A DNA stretch of 64,000 bases from Sphingobacteriaceae bacterium (GTDB lineage: Bacteria > Bacteroidota > Bacteroidia > B-17B0 > Aurantibacillaceae), in assembly GCA_023251775.1 (NCBI GenBank), contig JAHEYC010000006.1, positions 1 to 64,000 on the forward strand, given 5' to 3'. A program made the translations under genes and the position numbers. How positions within the stretch are numbered: position 1 is the first letter of the stretch; each line of letters opens with the position of its first letter. Under the pieces are notes generated by a model. It was not told the origin of the DNA, did not search any database, and was given only the letters and a program-made list of their open reading frames with translations. This document shows positions 9,342 to 18,609 of the stretch, one piece after another.

Positions 9342-9917
9342 ATGCGAGTAGGACTTTTCTTTGGATCGTTTGATCCCATTCATGTTGGACATCTTGCTAT
9401 TGCCAATTATATGGCCGATCACACAGGATTAGATGAAGTATGGCTTGTAGTATCGCCGCATAATCCGTTGAAAGAAAAGAATAGTTTGTTGAACGAGAAT
9501 GAGCGCTTACACCTGGTGAATATGGCTTTGGATCATCATAAAAAAATAAAAGCGAGTGATATTGAGTTCAAATTACCTAAGCCATCTTATACCATAGATA
9601 CATTAAGGTATTTAGCCGAAAAATTTCCGCAGAACGAATTTTGTTTGATCATGGGGAGTGATAATTTAGGTAGTTTTGACAAGTGGAAGAATTACGAAGA
9701 GATCTTAAAACACTATAAGATATTAGTGTATCCGCGTCCCGATAAAAAAGGATCACAATTTGACGAACATCCTGCTGTTACTTTTGTTGATGCTCCTTTA
9801 ATGGATATTTCTGCAACATTTATCCGTAGATCCATCAAAGAAAAAAAAGATGTGCGTTCTCTCCTTCATCCTAAGGTTTGGGAGTATATTGATACCAAGA
9901 ATTTCTACAAAAATTAA
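9342..9917 (+). CDS. nadD: Nicotinate-nucleotide adenylyltransferase
   Basis: NadD transfers AMP from ATP to nicotinate mononucleotide to make deamido-NAD in NAD synthesis, in the cytoplasm. The 191-residue protein has the nucleotidyltransferase signature GSFDPIHVGHL near the N-terminus, with the HxGH motif. It also has VVSPHNPLK for substrate binding and the C-terminal ISATFIRRSI, the family's ISxTxIR motif. Length is normal for the family. It is followed after 60 nt by ricT on the same strand, so the two could share a transcript. Confidence 0.95.
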   Translation: MRVGLFFGSFDPIHVGHLAIANYMADHTGLDEVWLVVSPHNPLKEKNSLLNENERLHLVNMALDHHKKIKASDIEFKLPKPSYTIDTLRYLAEKFPQNEFCLIMGSDNLGSFDKWKNYEEILKHYKILVYPRPDKKGSQFDEHPAVTFVDAPLMDISATFIRRSIKEKKDVRSLLHPKVWEYIDTKNFYKN

Positions 9918-9977
9918 AGAGTCTATAAGCCCATTTTTTATTCGTATATTTAACCTTTAAAAATTAAAGAGAACTAT

Positions 9978-11297
9978 ATGGGTTGCAGCGGATGCGAAAC
10001 AGGACGGGGAAACCATAATCAAAATAATAACGGCATACCTGCGGGATGCAATAATAACGGCTCTTGCGGAACAACCGGAGGCTGCAATAAACTCAATGTT
10101 TTTGATTGGCTTGGAAATATGCGTATGCCCGAAGGACAAAAGGCCTGCGATATGGTAGAAGTGCGTTTTAAGAATTCGCGCAAGGATTTTTTCAAGAATG
10201 TAAATAATCTGTCGCTTGTTATTGGCGATGTAGTAGCTGTTGAAGCAACTCAAGGACATGATATTGGTGTTATCTCTTTAACCGGAGAATTGGTGAGAGT
10301 GCAGATGAAAAAACGCAATGCAAATCCTACGGAAGAAGAAACCAAAAAAATATATCGCAAAGCAAAACAAAATGATGTAGATAAATGGCAAGAGGCTCAA
10401 AAGCTGGAAGTTTCTACCATGTTCAAAGCACGTACCATTGCTTTACGTTTAGGTTTGCAAATGAAATTAAGCGATGTAGAATATCAAGGCGATAGATCAA
10501 AAGCTATTTTTTATTATACGGCCGATGAGCGTGTTGATTTTAGAGAGCTCATTAAATTATTGGCCGAGGAATTCAAAGTGCGTATTGAAATGCGTCAGAT
10601 AGGCGCGCGCCAAGAAGCATCGCGCTTGGGAGGAATTGGTGCTTGCGGTCGCGAATTATGTTGCAGTACATGGTTAACCGATTTTAGAACTGTTTCTACA
10701 AGTGCCGCGCGTTATCAGCAATTATCATTAAATCCCTTAAAACTTGCAGGGCAATGCGGTAAATTAAAATGTTGTTTGAATTACGAATTGGATAGTTATG
10801 TGGATGCGTTAAAAGAATTCCCGATCATCGAAAATAAATATTTGCAAACTGTAAAAGGTGATGCATTTCATCAAAAAACAGATATTTTCAAAGGCGTAAT
10901 GTGGTTCTCGTACAAACAAGAACCGGATGTTTTTATTCCAATGAAAGCCGCGCAAGTAAAAGAAGTGATCGCAAAAAATGAAAAAGGCGAAAAGCCGGAT
11001 GACCTTGTACCTTTTGTTTTAAATTTAAAACCAAAAACGGCGGTTGTTGAACATACATTTGAAAATGTGGTGGGGCAAGATAGTTTAACGCGTTTTGACA
11101 GAAAAGATAATAAGAATAAAAAGCCGCATCATCACCATACTAAAAATAAGCAACACTCTAAGGGAAATCAAAATAATCCTAACAAGGGAACGCCAAATCC
11201 GAATCAACAAAAGCCAAAACCGCAGCATAAACATCAGGGACCGCATCCTAAAAAACCAAACAACAATCCTAACAATAACAATGACAAGAAGGGTTAA
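9978..11297 (+). CDS. ricT: PSP1-domain protein, RicT/YaaT family
   Basis: This 439-residue protein has a cysteine-, glycine- and asparagine-rich N-terminus. The PSP1 core (about 50-300) carries the characteristic cysteine clusters GACGRELCCSTW and GQCGKLKCCLNYE. In Bacillus, RicT/YaaT works with RicA and RicF in a complex that carries iron-sulphur clusters and affects RNase Y maturation. Whether this holds in Bacteroidota is not known. The last 70 residues are a low-complexity tail rich in His, Asn, Lys and Pro, an extension beyond the usual core. The gene overlaps gldH by 17 nt; the ricT-gldH order is common in gliding Bacteroidota. Confidence 0.88.
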   Translation: MGCSGCETGRGNHNQNNNGIPAGCNNNGSCGTTGGCNKLNVFDWLGNMRMPEGQKACDMVEVRFKNSRKDFFKNVNNLSLVIGDVVAVEATQGHDIGVISLTGELVRVQMKKRNANPTEEETKKIYRKAKQNDVDKWQEAQKLEVSTMFKARTIALRLGLQMKLSDVEYQGDRSKAIFYYTADERVDFRELIKLLAEEFKVRIEMRQIGARQEASRLGGIGACGRELCCSTWLTDFRTVSTSAARYQQLSLNPLKLAGQCGKLKCCLNYELDSYVDALKEFPIIENKYLQTVKGDAFHQKTDIFKGVMWFSYKQEPDVFIPMKAAQVKEVIAKNEKGEKPDDLVPFVLNLKPKTAVVEHTFENVVGQDSLTRFDRKDNKNKKPHHHHTKNKQHSKGNQNNPNKGTPNPNQQKPKPQHKHQGPHPKKPNNNPNNNNDKKG

Positions 11298-11757
11298 AAT
11301 AATTTTTGCGATCGTTGTTCTCTTCTCGGTATTAGTTAGCTCATGCAACAAGAATGTGATCTATACTGAGTATAGAAAATTCAATGAGAACGAATGGTTT
11401 GTGAAAGAAAAAGCGGTGTTTGAAGTGGATATTAAAGATAAAACTTCCTTAAATAATATTTCGTTAATGGTAAGGCATGCCGATGGATATCCTTACAGTA
11501 ATATCTTTTTATTCTTAGAAACAACGTATCCGGATGGTAAGATGGAAAAAGATACCTTGGAAGTTATTTTAGCAAATACCAAGGGTGAATGGATGGGCAG
11601 TGGTGCCGGTGATATTTATGATCTTAAAGTTCCCATTAAAAGAAATGTAAAATTTCCGCTAACAGGTAAATATAAATTCGCGTTCCAACAGGCTATGCGC
11701 ACCGATCCACTTCCGCTTGTGATGGATTTTGGTTTTGAGATAGAGAAGTCTAATTAA
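11281..11757 (+). CDS. gldH: Gliding motility lipoprotein GldH
   Basis: GldH is an envelope lipoprotein needed for gliding and for efficient T9SS function in Flavobacterium. The ORF track begins at 11095, but the ATG at 11281 is the likely start. It gives MTRRVK, a hydrophobic stretch and the lipobox LVSSC (Cys at about residue 20), and the upstream frame is only the shadow of the ricT tail. The mature part (about 138 residues) shows family features such as a YTEYRKF N-terminus and ISLMVRHADGYPYSN. It overlaps ricT by 17 nt. It supports a T9SS or gliding lifestyle, in line with the many T9SS cargo genes here. Confidence 0.88.
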   Translation: MTRRVKIIFAIVVLFSVLVSSCNKNVIYTEYRKFNENEWFVKEKAVFEVDIKDKTSLNNISLMVRHADGYPYSNIFLFLETTYPDGKMEKDTLEVILANTKGEWMGSGAGDIYDLKVPIKRNVKFPLTGKYKFAFQQAMRTDPLPLVMDFGFEIEKSN

Positions 11758-11813
11758 TAGCGTCTAGTAGAGTTCCCATTTAAATTTGATCAAGCGAAAT
11801 CCTAGGATACTAA

Positions 11814-11932
11814 ATTTTTTTGCCGCAGATCTCACAAATTATCACAGATTTGAAACGCAGATTTATTAATGCTCTCCTTAAATAATCTGTGAAAAAAATC
11901 TGCGTGAATCCGCGGAATCTGTGGCATAAAAA
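11814..11932. repeat. Palindromic GCAGATT-type intergenic element
   Basis: The gap between convergent gldH and the next gene contains a roughly 119-bp imperfect palindrome. The left end TTTTTTTGCCGCAGAT is mirrored by AATCTGTGGCATAAAAA, and inside it cAGATTT and AATCTGtG units alternate in both orientations. Similar elements with CACAGATT/GCAGATT units are widespread in environmental bacterial genomes, from memory. It has no ORF and could fold into a long hairpin that ends transcription from both sides. The remaining 50 bp (11758-11813) show nothing recognisable. Confidence 0.65.
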
Positions 11933-11938
11933 CGGCTT

Positions 11939-12598
11939 TCACTTAGTTTTTGCAGAATTCCTTTTTAAATTTAATTCAGTACTCAGTTCATTCATCCATT
12001 TTTTACCCCATTTGGTTTTGAACTCTCCGGGTTTTTCTGTTTCAAAAAGTTTAGTTGCTTCTTGCAAAAGGTCTAAAGCTTTTTTGCGTTTTGCTTTGTT
12101 TGAGAAATAAAAACATCTATAAAAATAAGCGTTCACTATCCGGATCCTTGGGTTAAGCGCATTTATTTTTTTAAAGCTTTCTAATTGGGTCTCTAATAGA
12201 TCAATTGCTTTTGGATCAGTTTTTGCCAAGCGAAATTCGTTGATCTTATGATAGAACATAAGGATCTTGCATTCTGGATCTGCAGGCCTCATGGTATCTA
12301 CTTTTTTCAAATTTGTTGCCGCTATCACTAGTGCTATCTTTGCCCCTACGGTGTCTTTTTTTATAAGGGAGATATCGGTTATTCTTACATAACATAATGC
12401 GCTATGAAAGGCGACATCCCAATTATTTGAAACGCCTCTCGACACACGTTCCATGGCCTTTGCGCTAAGATCCAACGTAGGCCTATCGTTTGATGTGTCG
12501 GCATTGGCAATATTCATTTCCATGATCTTTTCATAGAAGGTTTGTGCACTTAAAAAAGAGCTTGATATCCAAATAAAAAACAATAAAAGAGTTCGCAT
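11939..12598 (-). CDS. Secreted TPR-like hypothetical protein
   Basis: This 219-residue protein has a clear signal peptide (LLLFFIWISSSFLSAQ). The rest is an all-alpha region with helix pairs spaced like tetratricopeptide repeats, for example KAKRKKALDLLQEATKLF near the C-terminus. A TPR-like fold in the periplasm is the best description. No catalytic motif is visible and no specific family was recognised. It is monocistronic, convergent with gldH and divergent from the CotH operon. The C-terminus is basic. Confidence 0.7.
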   Translation of the reverse strand: MRTLLLFFIWISSSFLSAQTFYEKIMEMNIANADTSNDRPTLDLSAKAMERVSRGVSNNWDVAFHSALCYVRITDISLIKKDTVGAKIALVIAATNLKKVDTMRPADPECKILMFYHKINEFRLAKTDPKAIDLLETQLESFKKINALNPRIRIVNAYFYRCFYFSNKAKRKKALDLLQEATKLFETEKPGEFKTKWGKKWMNELSTELNLKRNSAKTK

Positions 12599-12706
12599 AA
12601 TGTTAAAAATATAAGTTTAGATGCGTTTTTTAAGTGTGCATTGTATCAAAGGTATAAAAAAGCGACAAATACCACTTTTCCCCTATATTTCCGGTTAATT
12701 TTTGGT

Positions 12707-12714
12707 TATATTTG
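12707..12714 (+). promoter_or_regulatory. Candidate -7 element of the CotH operon promoter
   Basis: TATATTTG is an exact match to the Bacteroidota TAnnTTTG element, 37 nt upstream of the CotH-gene start. The -33 region is T-rich without a clear TTG. It is the only good candidate in the 152-bp gap. Confidence 0.42.
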
Positions 12715-12750
12715 TTTTAATATATTGTTAAATTATAACGCTAATTCCAA

Positions 12751-15315
12751 ATGAAAAACTTTACAGTGAAAAAAATGATCATATTGTTCTTATTTGTTAT
12801 TTGCTTCAGCACAGGCAAAGCACAAACCATATTGATCAACGAATATTCTTGCGCCAATTTAAGTGTCACCATAGATAACTACGGGAAGTATGAAGATTGG
12901 ATCGAACTCTATAATACAACCGGAAGTACCATTGACATTAGCGGTTATTTTTTATCCGATGATGTTGCTAACCTTGCAAAGTTTGCTATCCCTGCAGGAA
13001 CTACCATTGGTCCTAATGCTGTGTTGAGGGTTTACGCAAGCGGAAGAGGCGTTTCTGCTCCCGGAAATATTCACACCAATTTTAAATTAACCCAAACAAA
13101 AAATACTCCCGAACCTATCATTTTATCAAATGCGAGCAGTGTTGTGCTTGATAGTATCAGAGTTAAAAAAACCAAACTTGCACATTCAAGGGGAAGAATA
13201 ACAAATGGCGCGCCGAGTTGGAGCGTATTTACAACGCCTACTCCAAATGCTAATAATGCAGGTTCTGCTTACAGCGGATATTCAAATCGTCCTTCTATGA
13301 GCTTCAGTGCAGGATTGTATCCAAGCGCTATTTCAGTTTCACTTATTAATAATGAGCCATCATCAACCAGTTTGTATTATACCACTGATGGAACTGAACC
13401 AACAACTTCATCTAGTTTATACACCGGTGCAATTGCCGTTTCAACCACACAAATAATTAAAGCTATATCAACAAGCACCAATCCTTCTATCTTATCTAGC
13501 TTTGTTGAATTCAATACGTATCTTATTAACGAGATCCACACAGTTCCTATCATTTCCATTTCGGGCACAAGTTTAACTACACTTGCGAACGGCCTTCAAA
13601 GTTTAAAACCGGAAGGATCCATTGAGTATTTTACAAAGAACGGATTAAGAACATCAACTTCGTACGGTGGATTCAATAGCCATGGACAAGATTCGTGGGC
13701 TAATAGTCATAGGAGTCTTGATTTTGTTGCGCGCGACGAAATGGGTTATTCAGCCGAATTAAAAGAAAAAGTTTTCGTACAAACTTCACGCGATAAATTT
13801 CAACATTTGATCTTACGCGCGGCTGGCGACGATAATTATCCTGCTGATTTTAATGTTGACAACGCAGGCAGCGCTCACATGCGTGATGCTTATTTTCAAA
13901 CGCTTTGTAAATCGGGCGGATTGAAATTAGATATTCGCACGGCATCAAAATGTGTTGTGTATTTGAATGGCATGTATTGGGGCGTTTATGATCTGCGCGA
14001 GATCCCAGATGATCATGATTACACAAATTATAATTACAACCAAGGAAAATATGATCTTCAATATATTCTTACTTGGGGAAATACGTGGTCAGAATACGGC
14101 GGAAATCAATCTATTACCGATTGGAATGCTCTAAAGAGTTTCATAATTGGTAACAGTATGGCGGTTCAGTCTAATTTTGATCTTGCCGCAGCACAATTGG
14201 ATGTTGAAAGTTTAGCCGATTATGTTATCTGTAATGCCTTAGGAGTTACAACCGATTGGTTAAATTATAATACAGGTTGGTGGAGAGGAATGAATGCGGC
14301 AGGTACACATAAAAAATGGGGATATATTCTTTGGGATAATGATGCAATATTTAATTTTTATGTGAATTATACCGACGTTGCCAGCACAAACTTTAATGCA
14401 CCAATTTGTCAAGTAGATAATCTTTGGTCGCATAATGGTCCTTGGGGTCCTTCCGATCCGCAACAACATACGCGTGTATTAAAACAACTTAGAACTAATC
14501 CAGGATTTGAACAATGGTATCTTTCGCGTGTTGCCGACCTAATGAATACAACATTCAGTTGCCCTAAAATGTTAGCACACTTGGATAGCATGAAAGCAAT
14601 TATCGATCCTGAAATGACACGTCAATGTCAACGCTGGGGAGGAACTTATGCAGGATGGTTAGCAAACTTTAATACCTTGCGCACGTTCATTTCGAATCGT
14701 TGTGGACCACTTGCACCTTGCGGAATGCAAAGCTGTTATAATTTAACCGGACCATATCCTGTAACTTTTTCGGTGGATCCAATTGGTGCAGGTAATGTTA
14801 CTGTAAATTCACTTACAGTAAATGCTTTGCCTTGGCCGGCCAATTATTTTGGTAATGTCGATATCAAGTTAGCCAGCACTTCTTTTTCTGCATCTAACCA
14901 ATTTGTAACTTGGATAGCTGCTAGTACGAACACATTCATAAGCGCGCCTTCGGTGAACGTAAATACCATAAGACTTACATCAAGCGAGACCATCACTGCT
15001 AAATACGTTGTTGGTGTTGGCGTTAAAGAACTCACCGATCCTACGATGGAAGCTAGTTTATTTCCAAATCCAACTTCTGATGCATTCTCACTTACATTTA
15101 ATGTTTTAGAAAGCTCCGCTGTTTCGATCAAAATAGTGAACATATCAGGACAACAAGTTGGTGAATTAGTTCCTAACACACCTTCGTTCGACAAAGGCTC
15201 CTATAAAATTGATGTGAACTCTTCCATTACGTCAACAATGGCCAACGGTGTTTATTTTGTTCAGCTTAATGTAGGCGATCATAATAAAGTATTTAAGTTA
15301 GTTATTCAAAAATAG
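12751..15315 (+). CDS. Secreted CotH-kinase family protein with lamin-tail domain and T9SS sorting domain
   Basis: This 854-residue protein has a signal peptide (cleavage near GKAQ) and a lamin-tail domain (about 27-150, ILINEYSCAN and EDWIELYN). A chitobiase C-terminal-like Ig domain follows (about 175-250, YYTTDGTEPT). The CotH domain (about 260-640) contains NGMYWGVYDLREIPDD and the acidic WDNDAIFNFY motif. An InlB-B-like segment (about 690-750) leads to a T9SS type A sorting domain (LFPNPTSDAFSLTF). CotH proteins are atypical kinases that phosphorylate secreted proteins. This copy should act outside the cell. It opens a seven-gene operon that ends with VTC and DUF4956 genes. Confidence 0.9.
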   Translation: MKNFTVKKMIILFLFVICFSTGKAQTILINEYSCANLSVTIDNYGKYEDWIELYNTTGSTIDISGYFLSDDVANLAKFAIPAGTTIGPNAVLRVYASGRGVSAPGNIHTNFKLTQTKNTPEPIILSNASSVVLDSIRVKKTKLAHSRGRITNGAPSWSVFTTPTPNANNAGSAYSGYSNRPSMSFSAGLYPSAISVSLINNEPSSTSLYYTTDGTEPTTSSSLYTGAIAVSTTQIIKAISTSTNPSILSSFVEFNTYLINEIHTVPIISISGTSLTTLANGLQSLKPEGSIEYFTKNGLRTSTSYGGFNSHGQDSWANSHRSLDFVARDEMGYSAELKEKVFVQTSRDKFQHLILRAAGDDNYPADFNVDNAGSAHMRDAYFQTLCKSGGLKLDIRTASKCVVYLNGMYWGVYDLREIPDDHDYTNYNYNQGKYDLQYILTWGNTWSEYGGNQSITDWNALKSFIIGNSMAVQSNFDLAAAQLDVESLADYVICNALGVTTDWLNYNTGWWRGMNAAGTHKKWGYILWDNDAIFNFYVNYTDVASTNFNAPICQVDNLWSHNGPWGPSDPQQHTRVLKQLRTNPGFEQWYLSRVADLMNTTFSCPKMLAHLDSMKAIIDPEMTRQCQRWGGTYAGWLANFNTLRTFISNRCGPLAPCGMQSCYNLTGPYPVTFSVDPIGAGNVTVNSLTVNALPWPANYFGNVDIKLASTSFSASNQFVTWIAASTNTFISAPSVNVNTIRLTSSETITAKYVVGVGVKELTDPTMEASLFPNPTSDAFSLTFNVLESSAVSIKIVNISGQQVGELVPNTPSFDKGSYKIDVNSSITSTMANGVYFVQLNVGDHNKVFKLVIQK

Positions 15316-15324
15316 TTTAGGTAT

Positions 15325-15729
15325 ATGTTCAAAAAACTTTTTGTTTGTGTTACGATCGCATTTGCATTACTAACCTTTCATTCCTGCAAGAAAGTTCCCG
15401 GTGAAGGGGGATTTGCCTCAATAGAAGGGAAATTGTACGTTAAGAATTACGATGCTACATTCACTATCATCACCTCCGAATATTATTTGCCGGGCGAGAA
15501 TGTATATATTATTTACGGAGATGATACAGAAATTGGTAATACCATTAAAACATCGTACGACGGCTCATTCAAATTCAATTATTTGAGAAAAGGAAAATAC
15601 AAGGTATATGCCATTGGGAAAGATCCCTCCAAACCATCGCTTTCGGTTCCTAAAGAAACACTTTTAGAAGTGACCATTACCAAAAAGAAAGAAAAAGTTG
15701 ATCTTGGAACTCTTACCATCACTAAATAG
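15325..15729 (+). CDS. Small lipoprotein with carboxypeptidase-regulatory-like fold
   Basis: This 134-residue protein has a lipoprotein signal peptide ending in the lipobox TFHSC (Cys at about residue 21). The mature part is a single beta-sandwich-like domain with IEGKLYVKNYDA and TSYDGSFKFNYLRKGKYKVYAIG, the pattern of transthyretin- or carboxypeptidase-regulatory-type domains. It is probably attached to the outer or inner membrane and binds a partner or substrate rather than being an enzyme. It sits 9 nt after the CotH gene and 3 nt before the DUF2490 gene, so it belongs to the same operon. Confidence 0.7.
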   Translation: MFKKLFVCVTIAFALLTFHSCKKVPGEGGFASIEGKLYVKNYDATFTIITSEYYLPGENVYIIYGDDTEIGNTIKTSYDGSFKFNYLRKGKYKVYAIGKDPSKPSLSVPKETLLEVTITKKKEKVDLGTLTITK

Positions 15730-15732
15730 ATC

Positions 15733-16425
15733 ATGCTAAGTAAGACTATAATTTGTTGTTTTTTTGTAATGTTTTTTTGGTGGGGTGGTTCTGCACAAAA
15801 CACAAAGGACGCAGGTTCATGGATCACGTTCTCGCTTCAAAAGACCATCACCAAAAAAATAAATTTGGCTATTGATCAAGAGCTGCGATTGAAAGAAAAT
15901 TTTCAGAGAGTGAATTTATTTTATACGAACATAGGAATTGATTATAAGATCAGTAAAAATATTAAAATTAGTCCGAGTTATCGTTCCATCCAAAAAAAAC
16001 GTTTCGAGCCCGGTTTTAGTTATAGGCACCGTTTTATGTTAGATGTAACACTAAAGAAAAAAATTTCAAGCATTACCTTGAGCGAAAGGGTAAGATACCA
16101 GGCGGAAGTGCAGGATTATTTTTCAAGTAGAAAAGGATATATCCCGGAACATTATCTCCGTTTTAAAACAGACCTTAAATGCAATGCCCTTGACAAAATA
16201 ACTCCATATATTTCCTGTGAACTACGTTATCAGCTTACAGCTCCCAGAGGTGACGATCCGTTTTATAATTACGGGTTTCATAGAGTGCGTAATGTAGCAG
16301 GGATAGAATACAAAATAAATGACAACAACTCATTAAACCTTTACTACCTTATTCAGTCAGAGTTTGATATCTCGAACAAAGAGAGCATCTATATTGTTGG
16401 CCTTGGATATAACCTAAGCATTTAA
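15733..16425 (+). CDS. DUF2490 family outer-membrane beta-barrel-like protein
   Basis: This 230-residue protein has a signal peptide ending near GGSAQ. It is then a chain of amphipathic beta strands with alternating polar and hydrophobic residues, many ending in aromatics (FYTNIGIDYKI, RHRFMLDVTL, LRYQL), and finishes with VGLGYNLSI, like a barrel's last strand. This is the DUF2490 pattern, thought to be a small outer-membrane barrel. Function is unknown. In this operon it could be the outer-membrane part of a system that builds or exports the surface structure acted on by the CotH, VTC and DUF4956 proteins. Confidence 0.78.
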   Translation: MLSKTIICCFFVMFFWWGGSAQNTKDAGSWITFSLQKTITKKINLAIDQELRLKENFQRVNLFYTNIGIDYKISKNIKISPSYRSIQKKRFEPGFSYRHRFMLDVTLKKKISSITLSERVRYQAEVQDYFSSRKGYIPEHYLRFKTDLKCNALDKITPYISCELRYQLTAPRGDDPFYNYGFHRVRNVAGIEYKINDNNSLNLYYLIQSEFDISNKESIYIVGLGYNLSI

Positions 16426-16435
16426 GTTGAACCTA

Positions 16436-18127
16436 ATGATGAATAAATTAAAAATGAAACTAGGATCTTTTTGTATACTGTTTGTTTTTTGCGGCAAGAT
16501 CTCTGCTCAATGGGTATCAAACCCTGCGATAAATACCACAGTGGCAATTGTGGCTAAATCACAAAATAACATTCACACCATAAGTGATGCCAATGGTGGC
16601 GCCATTATTTCATGGGATGATAACAGAAATTCATCCACAAGCTCTACTGATATTTTTGCGCAGCGTTTGAATGCAAGCGGGATCGCAAAATGGACCATGA
16701 ATGGAATTTCAATTTGTAATGATGCTGCCACCCAACAAGCCTCAGCAATTGCCGACGTTGGTATGGGAAATGCTATTATTACTTGGGAAGATCACCGCTT
16801 AGGGAATTATGATATTTACGCGCAAAAAATAGATTCTTCGGGAAATATTCAGTGGGCGGCGAACGGTTTAGCTATTTGTTCAAAGGCATTACATCAAAAA
16901 AATCCGAAGATAGTTGGCGATAATGCCGGAGGTGCAATTATTGTTTGGGAAGATTCCTTGAATAATTTTTGGGATATCTATGCGCAACGCGTGAGTTCTA
17001 CAGGTGCAATATTATGGGCAGTGAGCGGCGTTAGTATTTGCGCAGCATCCAATACGCAGTTAAATCCAAAGATAGAAAGCGACGGATTAGGTGGCGCAAT
17101 CATAACTTGGCAAGATAAACGAAATAATATTGATTACGATGTATATGCTCAGCGAATTGATAATAATGGAAATGTGCAGTGGACAACCGACGGCGTGATC
17201 ATTTGCAACGCGATAAATACACAAAGTAATCCGCGCATAGAACCGGATGGTGCTAATGGTGCTATAATTGGATGGACCGATAAACGAAATGCTGTAGATA
17301 ATAATATTTATGGGCAGCGAATCAATTCTTCGGGCGTAGTGCAGTGGACAAGCAACGGTCTTCTTGTTTGCGGAGCTGCTAATCATCAAAGTGCATTGGA
17401 TATTAAATACACAGGAAGTAATGGTACCATTTTTACTTGGAAAGATGCGCGAACTGCTACAACTTCTGTTTATGCGCAATTAGTTTCGTTAAGTGGAACT
17501 GTTCAACTTGCCACCGATGGCATAATGATCTCGAATGGTTTAAGATCCAATAACCCCAATGCAGTAAGTGATAAACAAAACGGAAGCATCCTTGTTTGGC
17601 AAGATTCTTCGGCCACAGGTTGGGATATAAAAACACAACGTTTAGATCCAACAGGGAATGTTCTTTGGGCAAGCGGTGGTGTTACTGTATCCAACGCAGG
17701 CAATGATCAAATAAATGCTACACAAATAAGTGATAATAACGGAGGCGCCATTTACTTTTGGGAAGATTATAGGAATGCGGCCGATTATAATATCTATGCG
17801 CACCATTTATATAGTAGCGGTAATCCTGACATTGGCCTTGATGAATTACGAAATGAAAATTCTACCAACGTACTTTGCTTTCCAAACCCGATAAACAATT
17901 CCTCCGTTATTAAATTGATCGGAAATTCAAAAGGGAAAGATTGGCAATTGCAGATCTTTGATGCACAGGGACGATCGATCCTCACAAGAACACTTGCAAC
18001 AAATGAGGTGTTTTCGTTGGAAGATGCCAACATTACATCCGGAATTTATTTTTATCTTGTAAAAGTAGATGGAACATCCTTACCTTTGAAGGGCCGTTTT
18101 ATTTCAACACAAACAGAGCATGACTAA
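16436..18127 (+). CDS. T9SS-exported repeat protein (beta-propeller-like)
   Basis: The ORF track starts at a TTG (16427); the ATG at 16436 is the more likely start and gives 563 residues with a signal peptide ending at KISAQ. About nine repeats of about 50 residues follow, each with GGAIIxWxDxRN, DIYAQRxxxSG and VQWxxxGxxIC signatures. They are probably the blades of a beta-propeller. The C-terminus is a T9SS type A sorting domain (CFPNPINNSSVIKL). It is a secreted or surface adhesin-like protein with no enzymatic motif. It is the fourth gene of the CotH operon and overlaps or abuts the next gene. Confidence 0.8.
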   Translation: MMNKLKMKLGSFCILFVFCGKISAQWVSNPAINTTVAIVAKSQNNIHTISDANGGAIISWDDNRNSSTSSTDIFAQRLNASGIAKWTMNGISICNDAATQQASAIADVGMGNAIITWEDHRLGNYDIYAQKIDSSGNIQWAANGLAICSKALHQKNPKIVGDNAGGAIIVWEDSLNNFWDIYAQRVSSTGAILWAVSGVSICAASNTQLNPKIESDGLGGAIITWQDKRNNIDYDVYAQRIDNNGNVQWTTDGVIICNAINTQSNPRIEPDGANGAIIGWTDKRNAVDNNIYGQRINSSGVVQWTSNGLLVCGAANHQSALDIKYTGSNGTIFTWKDARTATTSVYAQLVSLSGTVQLATDGIMISNGLRSNNPNAVSDKQNGSILVWQDSSATGWDIKTQRLDPTGNVLWASGGVTVSNAGNDQINATQISDNNGGAIYFWEDYRNAADYNIYAHHLYSSGNPDIGLDELRNENSTNVLCFPNPINNSSVIKLIGNSKGKDWQLQIFDAQGRSILTRTLATNEVFSLEDANITSGIYFYLVKVDGTSLPLKGRFISTQTEHD

Positions 18128-18608
18128 TATGAAAAGAATAACTATACTCATTTTTGCACTGATTATCTCATGCAGCGTTTGTAATGCTCAGAAGAAAAAG
18201 GATATTAAAAAAGCGGGTATAAGAACTATAACCACTACCGAAACACAAGGAACAAAATCGTTCAATGATTCTAAAGAAACGTACGACGCAAATGGGTATA
18301 TTACCGAAGAGGTTAATTATGATAAAGAAGGTAATTTAAAAAGCACTAAGAAATATAAGTATAATAAAGGCGGCGATCCCATTGAAGAAATGGAGTACGA
18401 TGAGAAAAATGCGTTGAAAGAGGTAAAGTTAACCAAGTACAATTCATTAGGCGAAAAAACAGAAGAGCAATATTTGGACAAAGATAAAAAGCAGTTCAAA
18501 AAATATGTTTATACGTATGATGCGAAAGGATTTAAAACAGATCGCAAACATTATGATGCCAATAACACATTGATCTCAACCAAAAAATATACTTACGGTT
18601 ATAAATAA
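18120..18608 (+). CDS. Secreted YD-like repeat protein
   Basis: This 162-residue protein has a signal peptide (ILIFALIISCSVCNAQ). It then has five or six short repeats built on a YDxxGxxxxExxYDKxGNLKSxKKYxY pattern, as in RHS/YD-type or MORN-like repeats. It is very rich in Lys, Glu and Tyr. Starts at 18120 (overlapping the upstream stop by 8 nt) and at 18129 are both possible and both keep the signal peptide. It may be a small periplasmic or surface binding protein. It ends 1 nt before the VTC gene. Confidence 0.7.
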   Translation: MTNMKRITILIFALIISCSVCNAQKKKDIKKAGIRTITTTETQGTKSFNDSKETYDANGYITEEVNYDKEGNLKSTKKYKYNKGGDPIEEMEYDEKNALKEVKLTKYNSLGEKTEEQYLDKDKKQFKKYVYTYDAKGFKTDRKHYDANNTLISTKKYTYGYK

Positions 18609-18609
18609 A

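Noticed and set aside
11095-11280. N-terminal extension of gldH in the ORF track
   Set aside because: It is the shadow of the low-complexity ricT tail, and the lipoprotein signal begins at the Met at 11281.
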